Below are positions 44,381-53,248 of a stretch of 64,000 bases of DNA, piece by piece. Origin of the DNA: Salinivibrio kushneri (lineage in GTDB: Bacteria > Pseudomonadota > Gammaproteobacteria > Enterobacterales > Vibrionaceae); assembly GCF_005280275.1 (NCBI RefSeq), contig NZ_CP040021.1, forward strand, positions 1,451,001 through 1,515,000, written 5' to 3'. How positions within the stretch are numbered: position 1 is the first letter of the stretch; each line of letters starts with the position of its first letter. The notes below the pieces were generated by a model, which saw nothing but the letters and a program-made list of their open reading frames with translations, made no database searches and was not told the DNA's origin. The position numbers were made by a program, and so were the translations under genes.

Positions 44381-44517
44381 ATAGAATAGCGTAATAATCG
44401 TCAGTAACAACAGGCCGTTAGGATAGATATCATCTTTTACCCTTGCTAAAAATGGCTTTCCGTAACTATCTGTATTTATTGTTTATTTTTAAATATCCCA
44501 AAAACAAGGGTAACAGG
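44381..44517 (-). promoter_or_regulatory. Leader of CRISPR array 2
   Basis: AT-rich sequence next to the terminal repeat that starts ATAGAATAGC and ends ACAAGGGTAA. It is about 85 % identical by eye to the leader of array 1, with ACAACAGGCCGTTAGGATA and CTTTTACCCTTG fully shared. Confidence 0.85.
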
Positions 44518-44597
44518 ATTGATGGGTTAGAAGGAACACGCTGATCGGTTTTTCCGACTCTACGCGTACTATTGGCCACCAGCACAAGGAGACCGAC

Positions 44598-44867
44598 ATG
44601 GCATTGAACGAACAACCGGGAGAGATTGACCGAATTATAGAAATGGCGTGGGAAGATAGAACCCCGTTTGAGGCGATTGAAGCACTCTATGGGCTATGCC
44701 AAGACGATGTGATTGCGTTAATGCGACGTGAATTAAAACCGCGGAGCTTCAAAGTATGGCGCGAACGGACTCGCGGGCGCAAAACTAAACACACCGCCCT
44801 GCGTTCGAGGCACGTGATGCGTAGCCATTGTAAGACACAGTACAAACTTAAATCAGCCAAAAAGTGA
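44598..44867 (+). CDS. TIGR03643-type small protein
   Basis: 89 residues. The start IDRIIEMAWEDRTPFEAIEA and the block LCQDDVIALMRRELKPRSFK match the TIGR03643/DUF2805 family, which is common in marine gammaproteobacteria and has no known function. The helix pattern resembles a DNA-binding or RNA-binding helix bundle. The C-terminus is basic (KTKHTALRSRHVMRSHCKTQ). A GGAGACC site precedes ATG. It lies just outside CRISPR array 2. Confidence 0.85.
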   Translation: MALNEQPGEIDRIIEMAWEDRTPFEAIEALYGLCQDDVIALMRRELKPRSFKVWRERTRGRKTKHTALRSRHVMRSHCKTQYKLKSAKK

Positions 44868-44930
44868 CAACAGTGACAGCATCACCGGATCAGAATATGG
44901 ATGAATACAGTCTCTACGCGGTGTTAAACC

Positions 44931-44955
44931 AAAGTGACAGCTAATTTGTCACTTT
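44931..44955. other. Hairpin in a gene-free region (44868-45192)
   Basis: AAAGTGACA (44931-44939) and TGTCACTTT (44947-44955) form a 9-bp stem. Two more GTGACA copies lie at about 44863-44878. No gene of useful length was found in 44868-45192, which is AT-rich. A hairpin or operator role is open. Confidence 0.4.
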
Positions 44956-45192
44956 CTCGTAACACTCACCAGAGTTATCACCGAAAGCGACAACATGTAA
45001 AATAAAACTATTTTTCATGAACTTATAAAGCTAAACACCGACTAATCCAAGCGGTTATCCACAGTTTCTGTTGATAGTAAACGCGTAACCCCTAACTTAT
45101 TTTTTAGTTCATTATCAATACTTTAAAAGCAATAAACGGTTTTTTATAGAAAATTCTTGACGGCTGGGCGGATAAAGGTGCAATCCAAACGG

Positions 45193-46371
45193 TTAATCGA
45201 GCCAACGGCGTGCTACTTCCATCAATAACTTATCTTTGTAAGGGTGAGCCAGTAATGTTACCCCGTAAGGTGTGTTTTGATGCTCAAACAACGGGATAGT
45301 GAGCTGGGGTAAACCACAAACCTCCGCTAGCGCCATCAGTCGGCGCTGCGATAAATTAAACGCATCACTGTCTGACGCATCCGCATCACGAGGTAAAATG
45401 GCGCCCGGTGTGGATGGAAGCAGCAACACCTTATCACTTGGCCACATAGCACAAACGGTATCTCTCAACTGCTTGCGGGTTTTCTTCGCCTGATAATGCG
45501 CTTTGTAGTCGACCGCTTGTAAGCGATCTAAATACTGTTGCGTTGAGGTGGGTAAATCAAGCTTGGCCTGTTGCAACCACGTACCATACATCAGCAAAAA
45601 TTCTTGGCTAGCGATCGACACCTGCGCATTTTCAAGCCGCGACAGCACAAGTTTGTTCATGGCTAGGGTCGACTCTTGCGGTAAGCTTAAACGCTCAAGA
45701 TGCTGATAAACCTGCGCCATCGCTTCGTCACTGTAAAACAAGGCAAACACCGCTTCGGCGATGACTACGCCCTGGATATTCGTCACCGCAGAGGAAGGCT
45801 TGGCGACCAGCTCTTGAAACTGACTGAGCGGGCCAAGTGCCGCGCTGCACACACCCACATTATCAAAGGTTTCTGCGACAGAGATGATCCCCTGGGTATC
45901 GATCAGGTTTGGCGTGGGACGATAACCAAACAGGCCGCAGTGTGCTGCAGGGATCCGCACGCCGCCAAATGCATCATTACCCATGCCCAAATCAGCCAAT
46001 TTTTTTGCCACCGCCACCGCAATACCTGCGTTTACTCCTCCCACTCGGTACTGACGAAAGTGGGGATTGCGAAGCTCCGCGTAAAAGGGATTAAAACCGG
46101 TAATACTAACGCCTAAGGGGTCCATTTGCAGTTGCCCTATCAGGCTGGCCCCTTGCGCCATCATGGTTTTAACCACCGCAGCGTCTTGGCTGGCGGCGGT
46201 GCGTCCCTCAGACCATGAGGGGATCCCGATACCAGCGACATGTTCCTCAACAGACACCGAGTGAGAGACTGCCAGTTTATAACGCCGAAACACCCCACTA
46301 AGGCTGTCTTGCCGTGGTGGATCGAATTGGTGCGCAAACATCGCTTGATCGAGCATAGTTACAGGCCTCAT
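45193..46371 (-). CDS. Amidase-signature-fold protein lacking the catalytic residues
   Basis: 392 residues that follow the amidase-signature fold but lose its catalytic Ser-cisSer-Lys triad. The standard block reads GGSSGGSAAAVA...D-T-G-G-S-I-R-x-P-A. Here the first part is GGVNAGIAVAVA (about 110) and the second NDAFGGVRIPA (about 130-140), so the nucleophile Ser position holds Gly and the cis-Ser stretch is changed. The usual Lys region near the N-terminus (VKDN) reads GIPSWSEGR. It therefore looks inactive as an amidase, unless it works by another route. ATG 46371 or 46356 could be the start. It stands alone. Confidence 0.75.
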   Translation of the reverse strand: MRPVTMLDQAMFAHQFDPPRQDSLSGVFRRYKLAVSHSVSVEEHVAGIGIPSWSEGRTAASQDAAVVKTMMAQGASLIGQLQMDPLGVSITGFNPFYAELRNPHFRQYRVGGVNAGIAVAVAKKLADLGMGNDAFGGVRIPAAHCGLFGYRPTPNLIDTQGIISVAETFDNVGVCSAALGPLSQFQELVAKPSSAVTNIQGVVIAEAVFALFYSDEAMAQVYQHLERLSLPQESTLAMNKLVLSRLENAQVSIASQEFLLMYGTWLQQAKLDLPTSTQQYLDRLQAVDYKAHYQAKKTRKQLRDTVCAMWPSDKVLLLPSTPGAILPRDADASDSDAFNLSQRRLMALAEVCGLPQLTIPLFEHQNTPYGVTLLAHPYKDKLLMEVARRWLD

Positions 46372-46545
46372 CAGTCACGCTTATTACTTATTGGTCAGTG
46401 TAATACATGGGCATGAAATCAGGCGCTATTTCACGGTTTATCGTACTGATATCTCGAACATGCCAGCTTGCGACCTGTAATCTTACTATCGACTCTCTTG
46501 CGACACGAGGCGATGTGAGATGTCTTGCTTCGTCACGTGACTATT

Positions 46546-47712
46546 TTATAAGTTTACCGCGGTTAAGCCGGGTACTTGTCGGCACGATTGTTCAAATGCG
46601 CTGAGTTTGGGCGCCAAGTCAGCACTGACAAAGGTATGCTCGAGTATTTCGACCTTACGTGCGAGCTGCCAACTATCCACCGATGCGCCCTGTCCGTAAG
46701 GAATGGCATAAACATGAAAGTGCTGACGCTGTGCCAAGTAATCCAAGTTAGGTGGCACACGAAGCGGCTGATAGCCCTGATTGAGGTAGATATAAAATTC
46801 ACCCATACAATTCGCAACCACATACGATCCTTGCTCGCTGCGCAATGCTAAGTAAGGTCGTGCGGTCTCAGCATATTGATTGATATGCCACTGATTCGCG
46901 TCAGGGTTAAGCTGAATCATTGGGGCAACAGGTCTCACTGGCGCAGGCGTCGCCTGAGGCTGAGGCACATTATTCACTTGCGTGGGCTGAGGCTCTGAGG
47001 GCGCTGGATCGATAATACGTACACGTTGAGCCGTCTGATCCTGATCTTGACCCAAAACGCGATCAACCCATTGCTGCCATTGATGCAAAGGGCTAATTAG
47101 CAGTGCTATCATTGCCCAAGACGCAAGCACCCAGCGCCACGATAAGCCAGGTTTCGCTGGCTTTAATGTGACAGGGGTGGCTTTGCGGGTAAGATCGGTT
47201 TCCAGTTGCTCTGCGCGCGTTAGCGCTTCTTTTAACTCGCGGTTCACCAGCAGCAAATCTTTTTTGCGTTGGTCCTGCTCGCGCTGTAAAGCATGATGTT
47301 GAGATTCCAACGACTGGTGCTGTCGCTCGAGTTTTTGATATTGCTCACGCCATTGGCGGTTATCAAACTCAAGCTTGGCCATTTTGGCCGCCAAGTGGGC
47401 GGGGATTTGGGTATCGGCTTGGCGAGACTTCAGTGTTCGGTTTTCTTGTTGCAACGCCGACACTTCTTTTTGCAGTTGCGCGATCTGGCTGCGCAATGCC
47501 GCTTGGCTGGCGTCACTTTGTGATTGACCGAGCGCACTCCCCTCGCCCTTGCCTGACTTCACCGCTTGATAGGCCTCACTGACCAGCTGCATTAGCCCCG
47601 TACTCCCTCCTTTGTCTGGATGTACGCGGCTAGAAAGTCGCTTATAGCGTTGTTTTATTTGCTCGGCATTATCGCCAGCATTCACGCCTAAAAGTTCGTT
47701 CCACGTGGTCAT
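46546..47712 (-). CDS. Membrane-anchored J-domain protein
   Basis: 388 residues. The N-terminal J domain (about 1-50) has the essential HPD at 31-33 (RVHPDKGGSTGLMQLVSEAY). A coiled coil covers about 72-185 (QLQKEVSALQQENRTLKSRQ and more). One membrane helix follows (about 195-215, WRWVLASWAMIALLISPLHQ), then a Pro/Gln-rich stretch and a C-terminal domain (about 275-385) that should be periplasmic. The J domain would recruit DnaK at the inner membrane. It is not a DnaJ or DjlA copy. Function is unknown. The ATG has no strong ribosome site. Confidence 0.8.
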   Translation of the reverse strand: MTTWNELLGVNAGDNAEQIKQRYKRLSSRVHPDKGGSTGLMQLVSEAYQAVKSGKGEGSALGQSQSDASQAALRSQIAQLQKEVSALQQENRTLKSRQADTQIPAHLAAKMAKLEFDNRQWREQYQKLERQHQSLESQHHALQREQDQRKKDLLLVNRELKEALTRAEQLETDLTRKATPVTLKPAKPGLSWRWVLASWAMIALLISPLHQWQQWVDRVLGQDQDQTAQRVRIIDPAPSEPQPTQVNNVPQPQATPAPVRPVAPMIQLNPDANQWHINQYAETARPYLALRSEQGSYVVANCMGEFYIYLNQGYQPLRVPPNLDYLAQRQHFHVYAIPYGQGASVDSWQLARKVEILEHTFVSADLAPKLSAFEQSCRQVPGLTAVNL

Positions 47713-47919
47713 GTGACTGCTCGTTATCCTAGTATACGCCTGCCTAGATTAGCCAATTTATCGGCCAATGTGGGAAAAAATTAACCCCCTTTTGTCTCAT
47801 TTAGCGTTAAAAAACTCGGAGAAAGCGAGAGTTGTCGCCTCGGTTGTTAGAAAAAAACACTAGAAATTGGCATTTTTTACTCTTAAGAAAAAATTATTCC
47901 CCGTTCACTCATTTTTGCA

Positions 47920-47947
47920 TTGCATTCAAATTTTTGTGATCTATCAT
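47920..47947 (+). promoter_or_regulatory. Candidate promoter of the glycine riboswitch transcript
   Basis: TTGCAT (47920-47925) as -35 and TATCAT (47942-47947) as -10, with a 16-base spacer, lie about 30 bases upstream of the riboswitch. Match to the sigma-70 consensus is moderate. The rest of 47713-47919 shows no gene. Confidence 0.5.
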
Positions 47948-47974
47948 ACTTTCCGTCATAACGACGTTCCGATG

Positions 47975-48147
47975 AAGACAGCAGGAGAGAGGTGGCAAGC
48001 GCCATCCGCCGAAGAAGTAAATCTTTCAGGCACTTAATTGTATGGACTGCTGTTGGAGGAGACTCTGGAGAGACCCGTTAGTTCGGGCGCCGAAGGAGCA
48101 AGCTTGTACTCAAGTGAAACTCTCAGGCAAAAGGACAGAGGAGATAC
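47975..48147 (+). ncRNA. Tandem glycine riboswitch
   Basis: Two aptamers lie in tandem. Aptamer 1 (about 47975-48054) has GACAGCAGGAGAGA, then GCCGAAGAAGTAAAT, CTTTCAGGCA, and closes with GGACTGCTG. Aptamer 2 (about 48055-48147) has GGAGACTCTGGAGAGACC, GCGCCGAAGGAGCAA, CTCTCAGGCAAAAGGACAGA. These are the hallmark glycine-aptamer strings. Downstream, TATCTCCTCCTTT (48189-48201) can pair with AGAGGAGATA (48137-48146) or with the ribosome site AAAGGGGGA before the symporter ATG, which offers a switch. The on/off direction is not determined from sequence. Confidence 0.93.
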
Positions 48148-48221
48148 CCACCCCAATATGTAGCACTTTTGTTAATATTAGTGTGGTCTATCTCCTCCTT
48201 TGATGTTTAAAGGGGGAATTA

Positions 48222-49640
48222 ATGCCATTTTTTTCGCAACTACCGGATATACAAACACTTCTAGGCACCATTGACGACTGGATATGGGGGCCACCGCTTC
48301 TTTTGCTACTCACCGGTACAGGGCTCTTTTTTACAGTACGGTTGGGGTTACTCCAACTCCGTCGCCTGCCGTTTGCGCTCAAGCAAATCTTTAAGTCCTC
48401 GAACGCCAAAACCCAGGGGGATGTGTCAGGGTTTGCGGCACTGTGTACAGCCTTATCCGCGACCATAGGGACGGGGAATATTATCGGCGTGGCTACAGCC
48501 ATCTCTCTTGGCGGCCCTGGTGCGCTGTTTTGGATGTGGCTCGCCGCCTTTTTAGGGATGGCGACCAAGTATGCAGAGTGCTTGTTGGCGGTCAAATACC
48601 GCGAGACTGACCACAAAGGCAATATGCTCGGTGGGCCGATGATGTACCTGTCTAAAGGGGCCGGTAAACCTATTCTCGCCAAGCTCTTTGCTTTATTTGG
48701 ACTGGGCGTGGCATGTTTTGGCATTGGCACCTTCCCACAAGTCAACGCCATTAGCAGCGCAGCGACCCATTTATTCAACATTCCTACTGTCGCCGTTGCT
48801 GGACTTTTGACCGTGCTTGTCGCCTTAGTGACATTAGGCGGAGTTAAATCCATTTCTGCCGTCGCCGCCAAGATTGTGCCCGTAATGGCAGTACTCTATG
48901 TAAGCGCATGCTTATGGGTACTCGTGGCAAACGCCGCGCAACTGCCACAAGCCGTCAGTTTGGTGTTTGAGTCTGCTTTCAACGGTATGGCCGCGACCGG
49001 TGGCTTTGCGGGTGCCGGCATGATGCTGGCGATTCAATCGGGTATTGCACGTGGGGTATTCTCTAACGAATCTGGCCTCGGGAGTGCGCCCATTGCCGCG
49101 GCCGCAGCAAAAACCGACTCCTGTGTCGAGCAAGGTTTGGTATCAATGACCGGCACCTTTATCGATACACTGGTGATTTGCACCATGACCGGGCTCACCT
49201 TGATCCTGACGCAATCTTGGTCGGGTGAGTTAGCGGGGGCCGCCATGACTTCACATGCCTTTGCGGTAGGGATGGAAAGCGCTGTTGGTCCGATGCTGGT
49301 GAATATTGGTCTATTGTTTTTTGCCTTTACCACCATTTTAGGTTGGCACTATTACGGTGAACGCTGTGTTGCGTACCTGTTTGGCAAAAAAGCGATTTAT
49401 ATCTACAAGCTATTCTTTATTGGCTTAATTGCATCTGGTGCCTTTATTCAATTAAACACCATTTGGATACTGGCCGATATCGTCAATGGCTTAATGGCTA
49501 TTCCTAACTTGATTGGCTTATTGCTGCTGCGCAAGGTAGTGATAGAGGAAACTCAAGCCTACTTTGCTTCCTATGACAACCGCGCAGCCTCAAACGCTGT
49601 GCCTAACCAAGGCAACAATGCGGTGGTTGATACACAGTAA
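48222..49640 (+). CDS. Sodium:alanine/glycine symporter (AGCS family)
   Basis: 472 residues with about 11 membrane helices. AGCS signatures are visible: GLFFTVRLGLLQLR near the start, SATIGTGNIIGVATAIS (about 86-102), GGPMMYLSKG and SESGLGSAPIAAAA-like FSNESGLGSAPIAAAAAKTD (about 278-297). It imports glycine or alanine with Na+ and would feed glycine use or protect the cell from excess. The ATG follows AAAGGGGG, which the riboswitch can cover. A bidirectional terminator follows the stop. Confidence 0.95.
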   Translation: MPFFSQLPDIQTLLGTIDDWIWGPPLLLLLTGTGLFFTVRLGLLQLRRLPFALKQIFKSSNAKTQGDVSGFAALCTALSATIGTGNIIGVATAISLGGPGALFWMWLAAFLGMATKYAECLLAVKYRETDHKGNMLGGPMMYLSKGAGKPILAKLFALFGLGVACFGIGTFPQVNAISSAATHLFNIPTVAVAGLLTVLVALVTLGGVKSISAVAAKIVPVMAVLYVSACLWVLVANAAQLPQAVSLVFESAFNGMAATGGFAGAGMMLAIQSGIARGVFSNESGLGSAPIAAAAAKTDSCVEQGLVSMTGTFIDTLVICTMTGLTLILTQSWSGELAGAAMTSHAFAVGMESAVGPMLVNIGLLFFAFTTILGWHYYGERCVAYLFGKKAIYIYKLFFIGLIASGAFIQLNTIWILADIVNGLMAIPNLIGLLLLRKVVIEETQAYFASYDNRAASNAVPNQGNNAVVDTQ

Positions 49641-49673
49641 GCAAGTCATGTATTGGCGAATGCTCGTCTGATA

Positions 49674-49703
49674 AAAAGCCGAAGCATCGATGCTTCGGCT
49701 TTT
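49674..49703. terminator. Bidirectional terminator after the symporter gene
   Basis: AAAAGCCGAAGCATC (49674-49688) and GATGCTTCGGCTTTT (49689-49703) form a 30-bp perfect palindrome with an 11-bp GC-rich core and T-runs on both strands. It can end the symporter and HAD transcripts that converge here. Confidence 0.92.
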
Positions 49704-49757
49704 CTTGTCTGCTCATTGTTCGCGTTCACGCATTGTATCGCGTTTACACACAAGCGA

Positions 49758-50438
49758 TTAAGCGTATTGGCGCTGCGATTCTTCAATGCCAAGCTTACCC
49801 AAAATAGCACGTGGGTTAGTAAAATTACTTACCCTCACATCATGCTCCACTTTGTCACCGACGGCGACAAACTCATAGTTAAGAGACTGTGTGGCTTGTT
49901 TATCCCACACCCCATCACCAAAATAAATGCGACGCTCAAAATGGACACCGTAATCTTGTTTGGCACGGAAAGCAGCCAATGCCATTACCTCGCTGCGACT
50001 CATCGCATCTGAGCAAGAAGAAAAAACAATACCGTCAATATTAAAACCAGCGGCTTTAAGCTTCATCCGTGCGGTTTCTTCCCAACCGCCTGTTGCTATC
50101 GCCAAGGCAACCGTGGGCATATGACGCATCTCATCAATAAATGCCACTGCGCCTGGCAACGGCTTTAATCCTTGCTGAGCAATGGCGTCGGCCAGTTTAT
50201 GGGTGAATACGCGCTTTATTTCTCGAAACAACATGATTTTTTCGCGCTGAAGCTCATGGCTATCAATCAGCTCTTCAATGATCCCCGCATCGGTGACATT
50301 GGTATAGCCTCCCCAATCATCCGGCACCGTTAAGCCGGTGACGTCATAAACCGCTTCGCTAAAACACTCGTGGTCCATTTGGCAGCTGTCGACCAGCGTG
50401 CCATCCACGTCTAACATAAATAAATTTTTCACGCGCAT
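49758..50438 (-). CDS. HAD-superfamily hydrolase, phosphatase type
   Basis: About 226 residues from the ATG at 50438; the GTG six bases later is also possible because the GAGGA site suits it better. Motif I is MLDVDGTLVDS (DxDG, nucleophile Asp), motif II is IATGGWEET, motif III the Lys-bearing SRSEVMALAAF region and motif IV FGDGVWDKQA. The helical cap (about 20-85) is of subfamily I, as in phosphoglycolate phosphatase and related enzymes. It would hydrolyse a small phosphate ester of unknown identity. A longer upstream frame has no family match. 50439-50756 holds the divergent promoters and no gene. Confidence 0.88.
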   Translation of the reverse strand: MRVKNLFMLDVDGTLVDSCQMDHECFSEAVYDVTGLTVPDDWGGYTNVTDAGIIEELIDSHELQREKIMLFREIKRVFTHKLADAIAQQGLKPLPGAVAFIDEMRHMPTVALAIATGGWEETARMKLKAAGFNIDGIVFSSCSDAMSRSEVMALAAFRAKQDYGVHFERRIYFGDGVWDKQATQSLNYEFVAVGDKVEHDVRVSNFTNPRAILGKLGIEESQRQYA

Positions 50439-50756
50439 TTCCTCAAACCCCGTTGCGTCCCACAAGCGACCGACTTGTGATTTGATCTGGCGCTTTGCCG
50501 TTCTTTGTTCTGGGTACCTAGCCAACACAACGGGCATTATAACATTATTTTTACATTTTGAACGACTATCGGCCGCCATCATACGCTCATACTCACGTCG
50601 CGCAACTCACCACGCCACGCGTATCGACATCAACAAAAATTTTGAACAAGTTTAACGAATCTGTACGCTGGTGTTCGTTGTGAAAATCTCTAGACTACAT
50701 CGAGTCAACAAAACAACATCATGTGCAATACGCCCATTAACTTTAAGGAGAGACGC

Positions 50757-51341
50757 ATGAAAGCGCTGGTATTGAAATCAAGTATTCTTGGCCCCTACTC
50801 AAGCTCAAACGCGGTGATTAATAGTGTGGTGGATGAGCTATCTCCTGACACGCTGATTGAGCGCGATCTTGCTTCTACCCCATTGCCAGTTCTCACTGGT
50901 GACAATGTGGGCGGTTTACGCGGGGCAGACGGGCTTACTGACGCCCAGCAACAAGTACAGCAAGCCTCCGATCAGTTGATTGAAGAAATTCAGCAAAGCG
51001 ATACCTTGGTGATTGCGGCACCTATGTACAACTTTACGATCCCCGTGCAACTCAAAGCCTGGATCGATCTCGTTGCCCGTGCCGGCGTGACCTTCCGTTA
51101 CACCGAAAATGGCCCCGAAGGTTTATTGCAAGGCAAGCGCGCGATTGTTGTAACAACCCGTGGTGGCATGCATAAGGGCGGCGCGACGGATCATGTCACT
51201 GGCTATATGCAAACCGTACTTGGCTTTATCGGCATCACCGACGTCGAGTTTGTTTACGCCGAGGGACTGGCGATGGGCGAAGACACTGCAAGCCAAGCCA
51301 TTGATGAGGCCAAGCAAACGCTTAAGCGCCTTGCCTCATAA
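50757..51341 (+). CDS. azoR: FMN-dependent NADH-azoreductase/quinone reductase
   Basis: 194 residues from ATG 50757 (AAGGAG site). AzoR is a dimeric flavoprotein that reduces azo dyes and quinones with NADH. The start KALVLKSSILGPYSSSNAVI binds FMN phosphate, and PMYNFTIPVQLKAWIDLVARAGVTFRY (about 95-121) and RGGMHKGG (about 140) are the family blocks around the flavin. It shares its divergent promoter area with the HAD gene. Length and motifs agree with E. coli AzoR (201 residues). Confidence 0.93.
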   Translation: MKALVLKSSILGPYSSSNAVINSVVDELSPDTLIERDLASTPLPVLTGDNVGGLRGADGLTDAQQQVQQASDQLIEEIQQSDTLVIAAPMYNFTIPVQLKAWIDLVARAGVTFRYTENGPEGLLQGKRAIVVTTRGGMHKGGATDHVTGYMQTVLGFIGITDVEFVYAEGLAMGEDTASQAIDEAKQTLKRLAS

Positions 51342-51536
51342 CGGAAAGCGGTGCGGTAAACCGATTTCGCAACGAGCAACACTCTGCTCGCCTATGAGAG
51401 TCTGCCGACTGGCAGGCTTTCTTTGTTTCTGGATGCGTCACGACTCCAATCACCCCAACCAAGCCAAGATTGGTGTTAAACGGTGCCAATGTTACCATGA
51501 GCCTTTATCGCAGGGTCTCAACCTGCCCCCTTTTGA

Positions 51537-52979
51537 TTGATCAAGTTGGATTCGATTGTGACAGACGCCGACCAGCCAAGCTTTTTTTTCTACGACTTTG
51601 AAACATTCGGCACCCATCCAGGTAAAGACAGACCTTGCCAATTTGCTGGCGTGCGTACCGACAGTGACTTTAATGTCATCGGTGAACCCTTAGTCCTGTA
51701 CTGCCAACCACCCAATGACTACTTACCGGCACCGGAAGCCTGTTTGGTCACCGGGATTACGCCACAGCTGGCATTGAAAAAAGGCTTACCCGAGCCGGAA
51801 TTCATCGCACAAATCCATGCTGCTTTCTCGCAACCGAATACCTGTATCGTTGGGTATAACAACGTCCGTTTCGATGATGAAGTGACGCGCTACACGCTGT
51901 ACCGCAACTTTTTTGACCCATACGGCTGGAGCTGGCAAAACGGTAATTCTCGCTGGGATTTGCTCGATGTGATGCGCGCCTGCTACGCACTGCGCCCCGA
52001 CGGCATTGAATGGCCCTACGATGACAACGGTAAGCCCAGCTTTAAACTCGAAAACTTATCCGTCGCCAACGGTATTGAACATAGCGACGCGCACGATGCC
52101 ATGGCCGATGTACACGCGACCATAGAGCTGGCGAAAAAGATCAAGGCGGCACAGCCACGGCTATTTGATTATTTGTTAAAACATCGGAATAAAAACAAAA
52201 TCAAGCATCTGATTGATGTGGTCAATATGACACCATTGGTTCATGTTTCCGGTATGTTCGGCACAGAGCGCGGCAACACCAGCTGGATCGTGCCCGTCGC
52301 CTGGCATCCTGATAACCCCAACGCTGTGATTACTGTCGATCTGGCCCGTGATCCAGCCCCTTTGTTTGAATTGGATGCCGATGCGCTTCGCGAACGTTTG
52401 TATACGCCCCATCACGCACTCGCTGACAATGAGTTACCCGCACCACTCAAGCTGGTGCATATCAATAAATGTCCCGTTCTCGCCGATGCGAAAACCTTAC
52501 GCCCCGACGATGCCACCCGGCTCGGTGTGGATCGCGAAGGCTGCTTACAACACCTAAAAACATTGAAAGCCGCGCCAGAATTGCGTGAAAAACTGGTTAA
52601 TGTGTTTGCCGATGCCAAGCCTTTCGACGATCAGGACGTGGATACGGCCCTGTATGCGGGCTTTTTCTCGAAAAGCGATCGCAGTGCGATGGATATCATC
52701 CGTGCACGCGATCCAGAGAATCTTGCCGCCCTGGATCTCAGCGTTGACGACTGGCGTATCAAGCCACTGTTATTCCGGTATCGCGCGCGCAATTACCCGT
52801 GGACGCTGACCGAAGCCGAGCAGAAAAAGTGGTTTATGCATCGACGTGATTACTTTGAAACACACCTTCCTGCCTATATGGATAATCTGCAGCACCTCGC
52901 TGAACAGCACCAAGCGGAGGAAGATAAGGTGCGCATTTTAAAAGCGGTTTACCACTATGTGGAATCACTGGTTGGCTAA
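51537..52979 (+). CDS. sbcB: Exodeoxyribonuclease I
   Basis: ExoI digests single-stranded DNA 3'-5' and works with RecJ and SSB. The DEDD exonuclease motif I is FFYDFETFGTHPGKDRPCQF (Asp and Glu), and later blocks are GYNNVRFDDEVTRY, DAHDAMADVHATIELAKKI, and FDLLRGR-like C-terminal regions. The 480-residue length fits E. coli SbcB (475). The start is uncertain: a TTG at 51537 or GTG at 51558 are possible, with no clear ribosome site near either. The C-terminal domain is complete. No SOS box was seen upstream. Confidence 0.95.
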   Translation: MIKLDSIVTDADQPSFFFYDFETFGTHPGKDRPCQFAGVRTDSDFNVIGEPLVLYCQPPNDYLPAPEACLVTGITPQLALKKGLPEPEFIAQIHAAFSQPNTCIVGYNNVRFDDEVTRYTLYRNFFDPYGWSWQNGNSRWDLLDVMRACYALRPDGIEWPYDDNGKPSFKLENLSVANGIEHSDAHDAMADVHATIELAKKIKAAQPRLFDYLLKHRNKNKIKHLIDVVNMTPLVHVSGMFGTERGNTSWIVPVAWHPDNPNAVITVDLARDPAPLFELDADALRERLYTPHHALADNELPAPLKLVHINKCPVLADAKTLRPDDATRLGVDREGCLQHLKTLKAAPELREKLVNVFADAKPFDDQDVDTALYAGFFSKSDRSAMDIIRARDPENLAALDLSVDDWRIKPLLFRYRARNYPWTLTEAEQKKWFMHRRDYFETHLPAYMDNLQHLAEQHQAEEDKVRILKAVYHYVESLVG

Positions 52980-53248
52980 CACGGGGACGGTTACGATAGA
53001 CGCATCACCGATACACCGACTGGTCAATACGGCGACCCAACCTCATTCCGACGTTCGTCTACCCACCAGATGGCGAGCGTGGACTCGCTGGGTCGCCTTC
53101 TATTAATAACTTTATGTTTTTTAAGTGATTAACTAGCAATGCTGACATGCTGCCTGCTTTGCCCTACCAAAAAAAAGATAGCTTGACTAGTTGCAGTTCT
53201 GTGATTTGAGTCCACACTTTTAAAAAGGATGTTGTTTGGAGTGTGGCA

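Noticed and set aside
40408-45192. cas genes for the I-F arrays
   Set aside because: No frame resembles Cas1, Cas2-3, Csy1-4 or Cas6f; the genes between the arrays are toxin-antitoxin genes.
48188-48871. 227-codon minus-strand frame opposite the symporter gene and its leader
   Set aside because: It is the mirror of a strongly conserved AGCS gene; proline/serine-rich composition with no family match.
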